64,000 nt of DNA from Persicobacter psychrovividus (GTDB lineage Bacteria; Bacteroidota; Bacteroidia; Cytophagales; Cyclobacteriaceae), in assembly GCF_036492425.1 (NCBI RefSeq), contig NZ_AP025293.1, positions 744,001 through 808,000 of the forward strand. The letters run 5' to 3'. A program made the translations under genes and the position numbers. This document shows, piece by piece, positions 1 to 9,050 of the stretch. The notes under the pieces were generated by a model that was given only the letters and a program-made list of their open reading frames with translations, did no database searches and was not told where the DNA came from. Every line of letters begins with the position of its first letter. Position 1 is the stretch's first letter.

Positions 1-251
1 TGCGCTGTCTCTGTGCGATTGCCTTTTTCCTTTCCAAAGAAAAAAGCGGCACTGCTACGCTGGTCGCACATTGGAGGGGAGGACACCGTGAGGGTGAAAA
101 TTTCAGCGCCAGCGCATTGCACTCCATTTTATTTTTTGACCTTTTACATTTCACATTTTTACCCTTTCACCTCACCTCAAGTAAAGGATCAAAAAACGCT
201 TCACTTCAGTAAAAGAGTGCACATTATAATACAACATACATTAGGGAAATC
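1..251. other. Leader region upstream of the first PL6 gene
   Basis: No gene is supported here. An open frame of 80 codons crosses it, but its composition is unremarkable and it runs into the PL6 start, so it is treated as chance. The last 100 bases are AT-rich and presumably hold the promoter. Neither the TTGGTnnACCAA palindrome of the other alginate promoters nor a clear Bacteroidota -7 box was found. Confidence 0.5.
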
Positions 252-2537
252 ATGAAAAACTTTTTTACAAAGTTATCCATGACGGTTTTTCTTGCCGCAG
301 CCTTAGGGACTGTGCAGGCAAAGAACGTCCTGGTAAAAGATATGAATGCACTGAAAAGTGCTGTGAAGGCGGTCGCTCCTGGAGATACAATCTCTTTGGC
401 GTCAGGTCGTTGGGTGGATGCCAAAATCAAACTTGATATTCAAGGAACGGAGCAGGCAGGTGTTGTTGTTCAGGCACAGGAAACGGGCAAAACCTTCCTA
501 ACTGGAAATTCATCTTTGGAGATGGCTGGTGAATACTTTACCGTTAAAGGGTTGATTTTCACGGACGGTTATGCCAAAGGACGTGCGGCGGTTCGTTTCA
601 GAATCAAAAGCAAAATGGCCAAGCATGTTCGCATGACTGAGGTCGTGATGGATCACTACAATCCTGCGGATCGCTTCGAGAAAACGTCGTGGGTGGAGCT
701 TTATGGTCAGCACAATGAAATCGACCATTGTTACTTCGGCGGAAAGCTGAATGCTGGGGTATTGATGGCCGTTCGTTTAAACTATAAGGAGTCGCGTGAA
801 AATTACCACCAGATCCATAACAATATTTTTGGTTCCCGTCCAAAGTTGGGATCCAATGGCGGGGAAACCTTGCGTGTAGGCACTTCGACTTACGCCAATG
901 TTACTTCGGCAACAATGATTGAGAACAACATCTTCGATCACTGTTCGGGAGAAGTAGAGGTGGTATCGATCAAATCATCAGACAATACGATCAAAGGAAA
1001 CGTTTTCCGTGGTTGCGAAGGCGTAATGACGATGCGTCATGGTGACCGCAATAAAGTTTTGGGCAACTACTTCCTTGGTGAAGAGCTTCCAAATAACAGT
1101 GGCGGTTTGCGTATCATCAATGGTGACCACGAGGTAAAAGGCAACTACTTCCAGAATTTGGGAGGTCGCCGATTCTTTGCGCCTTTGGGGATTATGAATG
1201 GCGTGCCGAACTCATTGGCCAACCGATATATCCGCGCGCACCATGTAACACTGGAGGACAATCATCTATTCAATTGCCCTCGTATTGAGTTGTGTGTGGG
1301 TTCAGACCGTGAGCGTACCCAAACGCCAGACCATATTGTGTTTAAAAACAATACTTTCTATAACCCAAACCAGGGGGATATCTTCACCAAGTTGGATGAT
1401 ATTTCAGGCTTCACTTTCAAAGGAAACAAATACGTGAACAACGGTTTCAAAGTGAAGGAAAAGGGCATGAAAGCCATTGATGCAGATACTTACCACAAAA
1501 CAAAAGAAGGATTGTGGGCAAGCAAAAACTTTACGCCTGAGTTGCCTGTAAAAGACAACGAAGCGGGACCTCAGTGGTACACACCAATCTCTGACGCCAT
1601 TGTTTTGACGGACAAGCACACCAAAGTGGCGAATTATGAGGCGTTGGCCGAAGCGATTGCCAATGCTGAAAACGGTGAGACCATTGAAATTACAGCGGAT
1701 GAAATCCGTTTTATGAAAGGTTTGCACCTGACCAAATTTGTAAACATTGTTTATAAAGGTGAAGGGCAGTCCTTGTTCCATTATTTGGCAGAAGGCAGCA
1801 GCCGTCAGCCATTCTTCACGATTGAAAATGGCGGTAGCCTTAAAATTTCAGGGATCAAGTTCAATGGTCGTTCGGATACCGGAATTGTGAATGCGGGTAT
1901 CAGTACTTCCACTTCACCAATGATTCAGCACTATACTTTGAATGTTGAAAACTGTACTTTCCAGAATTTTGATGGTTCAGATTATTGCGCTTTCCGTGCA
2001 TACACATCAACTTTTGCTGATGAAATTACCTTCCAAAACTGTCTGTTCACCAATATTTCTGGTGTGGCACTGAACATCAATGGGCAGACAGAAAAACTGG
2101 GACGTTACAGCGCCGAGCAGGTAACCATCGAAAACTGTACGTTCGATAAAGTAATGACAGGTGCGATGGCGATCACACGCATGGGTAATGACGAATCGAC
2201 CACTGGTCCTGCGGTTGTGGTTAAAAACTGTGACTTTATCGAAACAGGAAATAAAGAATTGGGTTCGGCGGTATTGTTGTGGGGTGTTCAGCAATTGGAG
2301 CTGGACGGCTTGTTCTTCTACAACTCTGGTGCTTCAGGTCGTACGATCCGCTTTGAAGATCCATTATGGGCCATTTCAAAAATCGACCATATTCTTTCGA
2401 TCAATTCTGGTCGTATTGAGTCCTATTATAAACGTACAGGTGAGCATATTTATCCTATCAATAAAACAATGAGCCGCCAGGAAGCCATGAAGATGAAATC
2501 ATCTTATAAAACAGGCTTGATTTTCGGCACGAAATAA
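252..2537 (+). CDS. PL6 family alginate lyase, two beta-helix domains (copy 1)
   Basis: Secreted polysaccharide lyase of family PL6 (chondroitinase B/alginate lyase fold) that cleaves alginate by beta-elimination. A type I signal peptide covers about residues 1-23 (ends GTVQA), so the enzyme is periplasmic or secreted. At 761 residues it matches the two-domain PL6 class (AlyGC-like): an N-terminal parallel beta-helix to about residue 410 and a second one from about 440. The family's Lys base and Arg acid are visible as K241 (VVSIKSS) and R262 (MRHGDRN), with the 21-residue spacing known from AlyGC K220/R241. The NNGG/NGGETLR and HNEIDHCYFGG segments are typical of the family. It is one of three PL6 paralogues here. 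Copy 2 at 14531 is closest and shares even the 3' flank. Substrate preference (polyG or polyMG) cannot be read from the sequence. Confidence 0.93.
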   Translation: MKNFFTKLSMTVFLAAALGTVQAKNVLVKDMNALKSAVKAVAPGDTISLASGRWVDAKIKLDIQGTEQAGVVVQAQETGKTFLTGNSSLEMAGEYFTVKGLIFTDGYAKGRAAVRFRIKSKMAKHVRMTEVVMDHYNPADRFEKTSWVELYGQHNEIDHCYFGGKLNAGVLMAVRLNYKESRENYHQIHNNIFGSRPKLGSNGGETLRVGTSTYANVTSATMIENNIFDHCSGEVEVVSIKSSDNTIKGNVFRGCEGVMTMRHGDRNKVLGNYFLGEELPNNSGGLRIINGDHEVKGNYFQNLGGRRFFAPLGIMNGVPNSLANRYIRAHHVTLEDNHLFNCPRIELCVGSDRERTQTPDHIVFKNNTFYNPNQGDIFTKLDDISGFTFKGNKYVNNGFKVKEKGMKAIDADTYHKTKEGLWASKNFTPELPVKDNEAGPQWYTPISDAIVLTDKHTKVANYEALAEAIANAENGETIEITADEIRFMKGLHLTKFVNIVYKGEGQSLFHYLAEGSSRQPFFTIENGGSLKISGIKFNGRSDTGIVNAGISTSTSPMIQHYTLNVENCTFQNFDGSDYCAFRAYTSTFADEITFQNCLFTNISGVALNINGQTEKLGRYSAEQVTIENCTFDKVMTGAMAITRMGNDESTTGPAVVVKNCDFIETGNKELGSAVLLWGVQQLELDGLFFYNSGASGRTIRFEDPLWAISKIDHILSINSGRIESYYKRTGEHIYPINKTMSRQEAMKMKSSYKTGLIFGTK

Positions 2538-2740
2538 AACATTACGCTGTCCTTTTTGGCAAATATGTGTCAGCGCAGGAGGAAATTGAATGTGCACTGC
2601 ATTTTGTTGCAGGCGCTCTTTTTCCGATCCTGAAAATACTGTTGAATGAGTTGATCATAGCATTGATTCCTTAAAAAACACTGCTGCTGCCTATACATAG
2701 GAAGTAGTTAAAATGTCTTTCCTTAATGCTATGTATCTTG

Positions 2741-2772
2741 GCCCTTCCTGATTTTTCAGCGAAGGGCTTTTT
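2741..2772 (+). terminator. Intrinsic terminator of PL6 copy 1
   Basis: The arms GCCCTTC and GAAGGGC enclose a loop with an inner TGA/TCA pairing and are followed by TTTTT. The stem and the 32 bases before it are identical to those after PL6 copy 2 (16984-17049), apart from one T in the loop. Confidence 0.8.
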
Positions 2773-3581
2773 CGTTTTATGCAGCAGCAAAGTTGCCCAT
2801 ACAAACACAGGAGTTCCCTTAATTGCTGTGACGGGAAAAGGACGAATGAATACAATAGGGAGTCTCTGCGGATAAAATATTTGACAGCAATTGAGGGGAT
2901 TGCTCGATCCACGACCTTTCAGTAATCCTTTTTTCTATTTGTTGGTCATGATTACGGACAACCTTATGTCCGTGCAAGAACATCAGCAAGAAATCGTAAC
3001 GGCCTGATTTTTTGAACAATTCAATTAAAATGAAGGCTTTTTTCTACTATCACGTAATTTGGATTAATCTAAGGTATTTTGTCTAAAACGGGCTGTGACA
3101 ATCTCTTTTTATCGTATCAATTAATCACATTAAATCCATCGTAATAAAATTGGTAAACCATCCCGTGAAGGCTCATCAGATTTTAATATACGAATGGTTT
3201 GACAAATGTCATGCTTGACAATGATGTCAAGGGGCGTGCAACTATGTTTATGGTTGTATTATTAAAATTTCCGCTAATTGTATGACTTTAGTTATTTTAA
3301 GCACCCTGCTATAATGATCTGTATCAGTTTTTTACGAAAAATACCTGATTGTAGTATTTGTAAAATAGACCGCGAAATTTTGTGAATTTGAAATTTTGAG
3401 CACTTTAATCAGGGTGTTTTTACCTTCTCGATAATTTCATATCGATAGATGGTGATTATGATTATTATTTTAGTGATTGGTCCGAAATTATAATTATCAA
3501 AAACCGATAATGTGTGTAAAAAATTATCTCTAAATCTGTTTAGCGCAATCTCGATTTTTTTTAGAAAATCATTTTCCTCAA

Positions 3582-3602
3582 TTTTGGTGAACCAAAAACC
3601 AA
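3582..3602 (+). promoter_or_regulatory. Putative GntR/FadR-type operator, PL17 promoter
   Basis: Palindrome TTTTGGT-ga-ACCAAAA with a third ACCAA half-site starting 7 bases after the first. The same arrangement lies upstream of kdgF (8526) and PL6 copy 3 (52427), with a weaker copy before susC (58421). TTGGTnnACCAA is the operator form known for FadR-subfamily GntR regulators such as UxuR/ExuR, and a FadR-subfamily GntR regulator (AusR) controls alginate use in Zobellia. The regulator gene itself is not in the window. Confidence 0.7.
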
Positions 3603-3671
3603 CATGCTGATTCTTTCAAGAGTCGGTATTATTGTTGCAGGTTCAAAATTACAGAAAAATAGGATTTCGAT

Positions 3672-5909
3672 ATGAAACGACTAAATCTACTTTTATTTGC
3701 ATTACTGCTCAGCTTCATGTCTGTTCAAGTATATGCAAAAGACTCCGTTCAGCATCCTTCATTGGTATTGACACAAAATACCGTTCAACAATTACGCGAA
3801 GGATATCAAAAATACCCACTCATGCACCAAGCCATCGACGCCATGAAGCAACGTGTTGATGCCGCGATGCAAAAAGATATGTGTATTCCAATTCCTAAAG
3901 ATCCAGGTGGCGGATTTACACACGAACAGCACAAGCGCAATTACATGAGCATGTACGAAGCTGGGGTTTTGTATCAGGTTTTTCAGGATGCTAAATATGC
4001 GAAGTATGTAGAGACCATGTTGTTGAAGTATGCGGATATGTTCCCATCGTTGCCAACGCACCCTGTCAAAAAATCTTACGCTCCAGGTAAATTGTTCTGG
4101 CAGTGTTTGAACGATGACAACTGGGTAGTTTATTCGACGCAGGCTTATGATTGCGTTTATGAGACTTTGAGTGCGAAGACGATCAAGAAAATCGAGAAGA
4201 ACTTGTGGCGTCCATATGCGAAATTCTTGTCTGTACAGAACTTGCCAGTATTCAACCGTGTACACAACCACGGCGCTTGGGATGTAGCGGCAGTAGGGAT
4301 GATCGGTTATGTAATCGGTGACCACAAAATCGTTGATCAGTGTTTGTACGGTTACTTCAAAAAACCTTTGAAAGGTGATGATAACTACCGTGAGCAACAT
4401 GCCCGTGCAGGTTTTTATGCCAACTTGAACCAATTGTTCTCGCCAACAGGATACTATACGGAAGGTCCTTACTACCAACGTTATTCAATGACGCCGTTCA
4501 TCACTTTTGCGGAAGTTATTCAGAACAACGAGCCTAAGCGTGATATTTTCCACTACCGTAACAATGTATTGTTGAATGCAGTAGATGGTTTGATTCAGTT
4601 GACGGATGCTAAAGGCCAGTTCTTGCCTTATAATGATGCAATCAAAGAAATGAGTATTCAAGCTCCTGTAGTTGTGGATGCGATTGGTATGGCTTATGGT
4701 CACTACCAAAACCCTAACTATTTGGCGGTAGCACATCTTCAAAACAAAGTAGGTGTTTCTGCGGGTGGTTTGATGTTGGCTAAAGCGATTGCCGAAGGTA
4801 AAGCGCCTTCAATGGTAGCGCGTAAATCAACGGTATTGACTGACGGTAACAACGGTAAAGAAGGTGGTATCGCTTTCATGTACTCTAACAACCCAAAGAA
4901 CCAGACGACAATGACCATGAAGTTCTCTAAACATGGTTTGGCGCACGGTCACTTTGATAAATTGAGCATCTTGTTCTATGACAACGACCGTGAAGTATTG
5001 CAAGATTACGGTGCGGCGCGTTATGTAAACGTTGAGGCTAAAGACGGTGGTCGTTACCTTGCAGAAAACAAGACTTTCGCTCGTCAGACAGGTTCTCACT
5101 CAACCATGACCGTTGATGGTAAATGTCAATTCGACGCTAACTTCGATGAGTCTATGAAGCGTTGGGGAGATTTGTTGTTCTTCGACACAGATCATAAAGA
5201 ATACCAGGGAATGCGTGCTGATCAAAAGCAAGTTTACAAAGGTGTGGATATGCAACGTACCATTGTTCAGATCCAGGATGCTTCTTTGAACAAACCATTC
5301 TTTGTTGATGTAATGGAAGGTTTCTCTAAAGAAGAGCATTCTTACGATTTGGCTTACCACTACTTGGGTCAGGTAATGGATTACAGCTTTGATACTTTCA
5401 ACTCAGAAAAAACATTGTCGCCATTAGGTACTGAAGGTGGTTTCCAATACATCTGGAAAGTTGCTACGGCTGAAACGCACACGAAAAACGCGCAGTTCTC
5501 GTGGTTGAACGACAAAACATTCTACAGCATCACAACGGCGAACACTGCGCCTACTCAGGAGTTCATGGGACTTTACGGTGCGAATGATCCTCACTTCAAC
5601 TTGCGCAACCAGCCAATGTATATGATGCGTCGTAAAGGTAAAGACGTTCGTTTTGTGAACATCTTCGAGCCTCACGGTAGCATTCACCCAGCGACTGACG
5701 AGTTGGTGAACAACACCAAAAGCCAGATCAAAAATGTTACTGACAAACAGCTTTCAAACGGCTTGACTCAGATCACTGTTGATCACGCTAACGGTCATCA
5801 GTACATCGTTCTTTTGTCAAACAACAACGACAAAACTGCCGCTCACCAAGCCACAGTAAACGGACAGGATGTTAAATGGGAAGGCCCATTGAATGTGATC
5901 ATCAAATAA
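3672..5909 (+). CDS. PL17 family exolytic oligoalginate lyase
   Basis: Periplasmic oligoalginate lyase that trims alginate oligomers to unsaturated monouronate, the substrate of KdgF. The signal peptide is MKRLNLLLFALLLSFMSVQV, with cleavage near YA-K. The 745 residues follow the PL17 layout: an N-terminal alpha/alpha toroid (about 30-370) and a C-terminal heparinase II/III-like beta-sandwich (about 380-740). The active-site pair N199-H200 (VHNHGAW) and the YYTEGPYYQRY segment at 261-271 match the Asn/His/Tyr catalytic set known from Alg17C. HGHFDKLSI marks the start of the heparinase-like domain. Codon use is strongly biased, suggesting high expression. The operator at 3582-3602 lies upstream. 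The barrel gene follows after 148 bases with a hairpin between. Heparinase-like lyases of other families are the main alternative, but the context supports PL17. Confidence 0.93.
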   Translation: MKRLNLLLFALLLSFMSVQVYAKDSVQHPSLVLTQNTVQQLREGYQKYPLMHQAIDAMKQRVDAAMQKDMCIPIPKDPGGGFTHEQHKRNYMSMYEAGVLYQVFQDAKYAKYVETMLLKYADMFPSLPTHPVKKSYAPGKLFWQCLNDDNWVVYSTQAYDCVYETLSAKTIKKIEKNLWRPYAKFLSVQNLPVFNRVHNHGAWDVAAVGMIGYVIGDHKIVDQCLYGYFKKPLKGDDNYREQHARAGFYANLNQLFSPTGYYTEGPYYQRYSMTPFITFAEVIQNNEPKRDIFHYRNNVLLNAVDGLIQLTDAKGQFLPYNDAIKEMSIQAPVVVDAIGMAYGHYQNPNYLAVAHLQNKVGVSAGGLMLAKAIAEGKAPSMVARKSTVLTDGNNGKEGGIAFMYSNNPKNQTTMTMKFSKHGLAHGHFDKLSILFYDNDREVLQDYGAARYVNVEAKDGGRYLAENKTFARQTGSHSTMTVDGKCQFDANFDESMKRWGDLLFFDTDHKEYQGMRADQKQVYKGVDMQRTIVQIQDASLNKPFFVDVMEGFSKEEHSYDLAYHYLGQVMDYSFDTFNSEKTLSPLGTEGGFQYIWKVATAETHTKNAQFSWLNDKTFYSITTANTAPTQEFMGLYGANDPHFNLRNQPMYMMRRKGKDVRFVNIFEPHGSIHPATDELVNNTKSQIKNVTDKQLSNGLTQITVDHANGHQYIVLLSNNNDKTAAHQATVNGQDVKWEGPLNVIIK

Positions 5910-5922
5910 ACCAAAAAATATC

Positions 5923-5946
5923 AAGGGGCTGCTTCGGCAGTCCCTT
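5923..5946 (+). terminator. Hairpin after PL17 gene
   Basis: AAGGGGCTGC-TTCG-GCAGTCCCTT is a stem with a stable TTCG tetraloop 14 bases after the stop codon. No T tract follows, so it may be a partial terminator or mRNA 3' stabiliser rather than a full stop before the barrel gene. Confidence 0.55.
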
Positions 5947-6057
5947 AACCCACACATCGCTAATATCAAAAATACATTTGTGTATTTGCAACACTACACC
6001 TCATAACCACTAACAGCTTGACTCGCTGAAATTTGCAAATCGAAACGATTTATTAGG

Positions 6058-8340
6058 ATGAATGTGATAAAATCTACTCTTGGCACTTTAGCCGCAACCA
6101 TTATGGTCGCGGGAATGGGGTTTGCCCAAGCTCCTGTAAAAAAGAAAACATCCTCTTCTGCTGATGGCCTGACGAAGCAGATCAATGTATTTTCAAGTGA
6201 AAATGCGACCAATGATGTTCCCCGTGAACTGAACACTGGTATTCCTGGCCTTTCCACAAAACAGACCTATTCTGGTACGTTCTTCGAAATGGGCTACGGG
6301 ACAACCCTTGGTTATAGAAACTACCTTTTGTCTGGGCAGCGTGAGCAACCAGACCGCCTTTCGACCATCATTCAGTATGGTTACCCAGGTTTTGTGATTA
6401 ACTACAAGCCTAAAAAAGTAGCCAATTCTATCACGGGTATGATCGGTGCTACCGATCGTGGTACACGTTTCATGGATGCACAAGTAATGCAATCCCTTGC
6501 TCAAGGCTGGTATGTGGGGGTAGGTCTTTCGGCAAAAGATGCTAAAGGACCATTCCATTATCAGGATGGCTGGACAGGCACAAGCGGCTACAACTTCGTT
6601 GGGCGTGTCGGCAAAACATTGAAGAAAGGAAATATTAATATTGACTTCTATTACAGTAATATCCACGAAACAGATAAGCCTAACGTAATCTTCAACCTGG
6701 AAGAGAATGGTGATATTTCGAACACTGGATTTTCTGATTATAACAATTATCTGTTGCCTTCTATCGGTAATTTTGATCTTTATAATCCCGTTACGGGCCA
6801 AACAAGTGTGGTTCACCCTGCAGGGGCGATCACCTATGAAACCAAAGGGCTGGATTTGAAATACGATCACTTCTTTGATAATGGCTGGGCATTGAATTCC
6901 ATCTTGCGTTTCAGTGTTACCGATCGTAACCGGACAATTTGGAAGCCAGTAGCGAAACCTTTCTTGGCTTCAACTTACAATGCGGGTGCTGGTGTAGAAA
7001 TGACCAACAGCCAGACAGGTGCGGTGATCTCTCCAAATACCTACATGGTAAAGTCTAAATACGAAACTTCAGAAGGTACTAAACCTTTCTCTCAGTTGTA
7101 TTCCGCTTCGGTATTGAGCAAAACGTTCAACAAGCATAAAGTGGCTTTCGGTTACAATTTGCAGTGGATCAAAATGGATCGCATCGTTACGCAGCAACGT
7201 GTAGATTTGGATGTTACCACTCCCGATGGCTTGGCATTGCCAATAACTTTGACTGATGCAGCGGGTAATACAACCACAGGTGCGATTGCCTACAACAACC
7301 AATATGGAGAAGGTAGAGACATCAATTCTGTAACAACTTCTTTGTTTGCCAAAGACGACTGGAAGATCAATGCTAAATTCACGCTTTCTTACGGTTACCG
7401 TCTGGATATCTTCAGCAACAAGTATTCAAAAATCCTGAAAACAGGCTTGGGTGTTGATCAAAATGCTTTTGGTGGTAATCCTTTGATTGCGGCAAAAGAT
7501 TTCAGAAATGGCACAGACCCTGTTTGGTACAATTATAATCAGACCAACCTTGGACACAGTGGCTTCCTGGGCTTTGTTTACAAAACAGGACCTTTCCGCA
7601 TCGATGCTTCGGTAGCAAAAAGTTTGTTGAACCTGGGGATTACCAAAACAACAACGACGCCCGATCCTAATTACAATATGGATGCCATCAACGACATCTA
7701 TATGGCACAGGCGAACTTCGGATATATCAAGGCTAAATATGGTGTCCGTACTGGTATCAGCTACATCACCAAAACCAACGATTACGAAGCCATTGCTCTG
7801 ACTGACGGTACAACAATCGGAATTTTACATAATGTAAAAACAACGGGTTTCAATGTGAATGCTTATGCGAAACCGATCAAAGGGTTGAGCATGGTGCTTC
7901 AGTACACTTATCAGGAGCCAAAATATGATCAATACCAAATTCCTAACAAAGATGGAAATGGCATTGCATACGATTACACTGGAAACACGCCGACAGGTAT
8001 CGCAAAGCACATTATTGAGTTCAATACAAGCTACAAAGTGAGCTCCCGTTTGAGTGCGAACGCTTTGTTCCGCTACCAGTCGAAAAAGGCATTGGATAAA
8101 ATGAACATTTTCTACAACGCACCATACGTATTCACAACAGCTGGTTTGTCCTATAAACTGACGCCAGCGATTACGATCGGTTACCGTTGTACGAACCTTA
8201 CCAACAGACAATCACCTTCTGGTTTGACTGGATTGCCAAAAGCGGACCCAAGCAAAAAAGGAGAGGTTTACGGACAGCCAATCGTTGGCCGTATCAGCAG
8301 CCCACGTGAACATGTGGTAACGGTGAAATTTAAATTCTAA
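6058..8340 (+). CDS. Outer-membrane beta-barrel, TonB-receptor-like without recognisable plug
   Basis: Probable outer-membrane transport barrel of 760 residues. The signal peptide spans residues 1-24 (ends MGFAQA). From about residue 95 the chain is a run of alternating amphipathic strands with aromatic ends, and it finishes with VTVKFKF, the usual C-terminal strand signature of Bacteroidota barrels. The segment DDWKINAKFTLSYGYRLDIF is typical of TonB-dependent receptor barrels. I see no carboxypeptidase-like N-domain and no plug with the usual VRG..VDG motifs, and no SusD gene adjoins. The position between PL17 and kdgF suggests uptake of alginate oligomers or monouronate. Alternatives are a plug-containing TonB receptor too divergent for me to recognise, or a non-TonB porin. 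The family is not firmly identified. Confidence 0.65.
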   Translation: MNVIKSTLGTLAATIMVAGMGFAQAPVKKKTSSSADGLTKQINVFSSENATNDVPRELNTGIPGLSTKQTYSGTFFEMGYGTTLGYRNYLLSGQREQPDRLSTIIQYGYPGFVINYKPKKVANSITGMIGATDRGTRFMDAQVMQSLAQGWYVGVGLSAKDAKGPFHYQDGWTGTSGYNFVGRVGKTLKKGNINIDFYYSNIHETDKPNVIFNLEENGDISNTGFSDYNNYLLPSIGNFDLYNPVTGQTSVVHPAGAITYETKGLDLKYDHFFDNGWALNSILRFSVTDRNRTIWKPVAKPFLASTYNAGAGVEMTNSQTGAVISPNTYMVKSKYETSEGTKPFSQLYSASVLSKTFNKHKVAFGYNLQWIKMDRIVTQQRVDLDVTTPDGLALPITLTDAAGNTTTGAIAYNNQYGEGRDINSVTTSLFAKDDWKINAKFTLSYGYRLDIFSNKYSKILKTGLGVDQNAFGGNPLIAAKDFRNGTDPVWYNYNQTNLGHSGFLGFVYKTGPFRIDASVAKSLLNLGITKTTTTPDPNYNMDAINDIYMAQANFGYIKAKYGVRTGISYITKTNDYEAIALTDGTTIGILHNVKTTGFNVNAYAKPIKGLSMVLQYTYQEPKYDQYQIPNKDGNGIAYDYTGNTPTGIAKHIIEFNTSYKVSSRLSANALFRYQSKKALDKMNIFYNAPYVFTTAGLSYKLTPAITIGYRCTNLTNRQSPSGLTGLPKADPSKKGEVYGQPIVGRISSPREHVVTVKFKF

Positions 8341-8353
8341 ACCATAGGCAAAG

Positions 8354-8380
8354 GGCCGTGTCATTACTGAACGGTCTTTT
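8354..8380 (+). terminator. Intrinsic terminator of barrel gene
   Basis: GGCCGT and ACGGTC (one G-T pair) form a stem followed by TTTT, 14 bases after the stop codon. It separates the barrel transcript from the kdgF promoter. Confidence 0.7.
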
Positions 8381-8525
8381 GTGCTTGTTTTTGCAGGACA
8401 GGTACAACTGCATATTGGGAAAGTTACAGCCTGAAATGGCTCCCAAAATACAGTTGAAAAACCGATAATATATTTTTCTGCGGAACGTGCTTATGGTATG
8501 AATCTTGATATATAGTAATAGGTCA

Positions 8526-8545
8526 ATTGGTTTACCAAAAACCAA
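8526..8545 (+). promoter_or_regulatory. Putative GntR/FadR-type operator, kdgF promoter
   Basis: ATTGGT-tt-ACCAA with an extra ACCAA half-site 7 bases on, the same arrangement as at 3582 and 52427. It lies about 100 bases before the kdgF start. AAAAACCGATAAT at 8457-8469, also found before PL17, precedes it. Confidence 0.7.
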
Positions 8546-8646
8546 AACGCCAAATTTAGCACATTCATCAGCCCGCCAGTTCTATCAGGAAAAGGCGACG
8601 GATGATCCGCTAATGACTCTTTTGATAATCTACAATTTTTATAATT

Positions 8647-9024
8647 ATGAAAAAGGTACAGAGTGACGCATTCTTCTTGGATGCTGACAACGAATGGGAA
8701 GTATTAGGTGGCGGAATTTCTCGCAAAATCATGGGATACGATGAGTCGATCATGATGGTGAAAGTAAATTTCGAAAAAGGAAGTATCGGTACTCCTCACC
8801 AGCATGTTCATTCACAAACTACCTATGTAGTAAGTGGCGCATTTGAAATGGATGTTGAAGGTAAAAAACAAGTGTTGAAAGGTGGCGATTCTTTTTACAT
8901 CGCACCAGATTTGATGCACTCAGCAGTTTGCCTTGAAGCAGGAATGTTGATTGACGTTTTCAGCCCGATCAGAGAAGACTTCCTTGACGGTACTAAGCCT
9001 GCATATTTAGGCGGCGGTAAATAA
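8647..9024 (+). CDS. kdgF: KdgF-like cupin, unsaturated uronate to DEH
   Basis: Single-domain cupin of 125 residues without a signal peptide. KdgF proteins convert the 4,5-unsaturated monouronate released by exolyases into 4-deoxy-L-erythro-5-hexoseulose uronate (DEH). The cupin metal site is visible: H51, H53 and Q57 in PHQHVHSQTTYVVSG and H91 in PDLMHSAV, with the Q-to-H spacing of 34 known from KdgF. GTPHQH and the GGDSFYIAPD turn are standard cupin motifs. It is the first gene of a cistron set kdgF-MFS-SDR, with 26 bases to the permease. The upstream operator suggests induction by an alginate breakdown product. General cupins are hard to tell apart by sequence, but the position makes KdgF by far the best call. 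Confidence 0.88.
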   Translation: MKKVQSDAFFLDADNEWEVLGGGISRKIMGYDESIMMVKVNFEKGSIGTPHQHVHSQTTYVVSGAFEMDVEGKKQVLKGGDSFYIAPDLMHSAVCLEAGMLIDVFSPIREDFLDGTKPAYLGGGK

Positions 9025-9050
9025 TCATTACCCAAAAAACTCTTGTGGCC

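Larger units (their letters stand above)
2538..3671. other. 1.1-kb intergenic region with PL6 3' element and PL17 promoter
   Basis: No gene is supported. The first 240 bases are homologous to the region after PL6 copy 2 and end in an intrinsic terminator. The middle is AT-rich. Two palindromes with TGACA/TGTCA arms lie at 3200-3211 and 3215-3230. The block AAAAACCGATAAT at 3499-3511 recurs upstream of kdgF. The GntR-like operator at 3582-3602 lies about 70 bases before the PL17 start. Confidence 0.6.

Noticed and set aside
13-255. 80-codon open frame at the window start
   Set aside because: It overlaps the PL6 start, has no motif or signal, and its end lies inside the PL6 leader.
2691-2912. 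Minus-strand open frame shared with 16913-17098
   Set aside because: The similar translations arise from the conserved 3' element and terminator of the PL6 genes, not from a gene.
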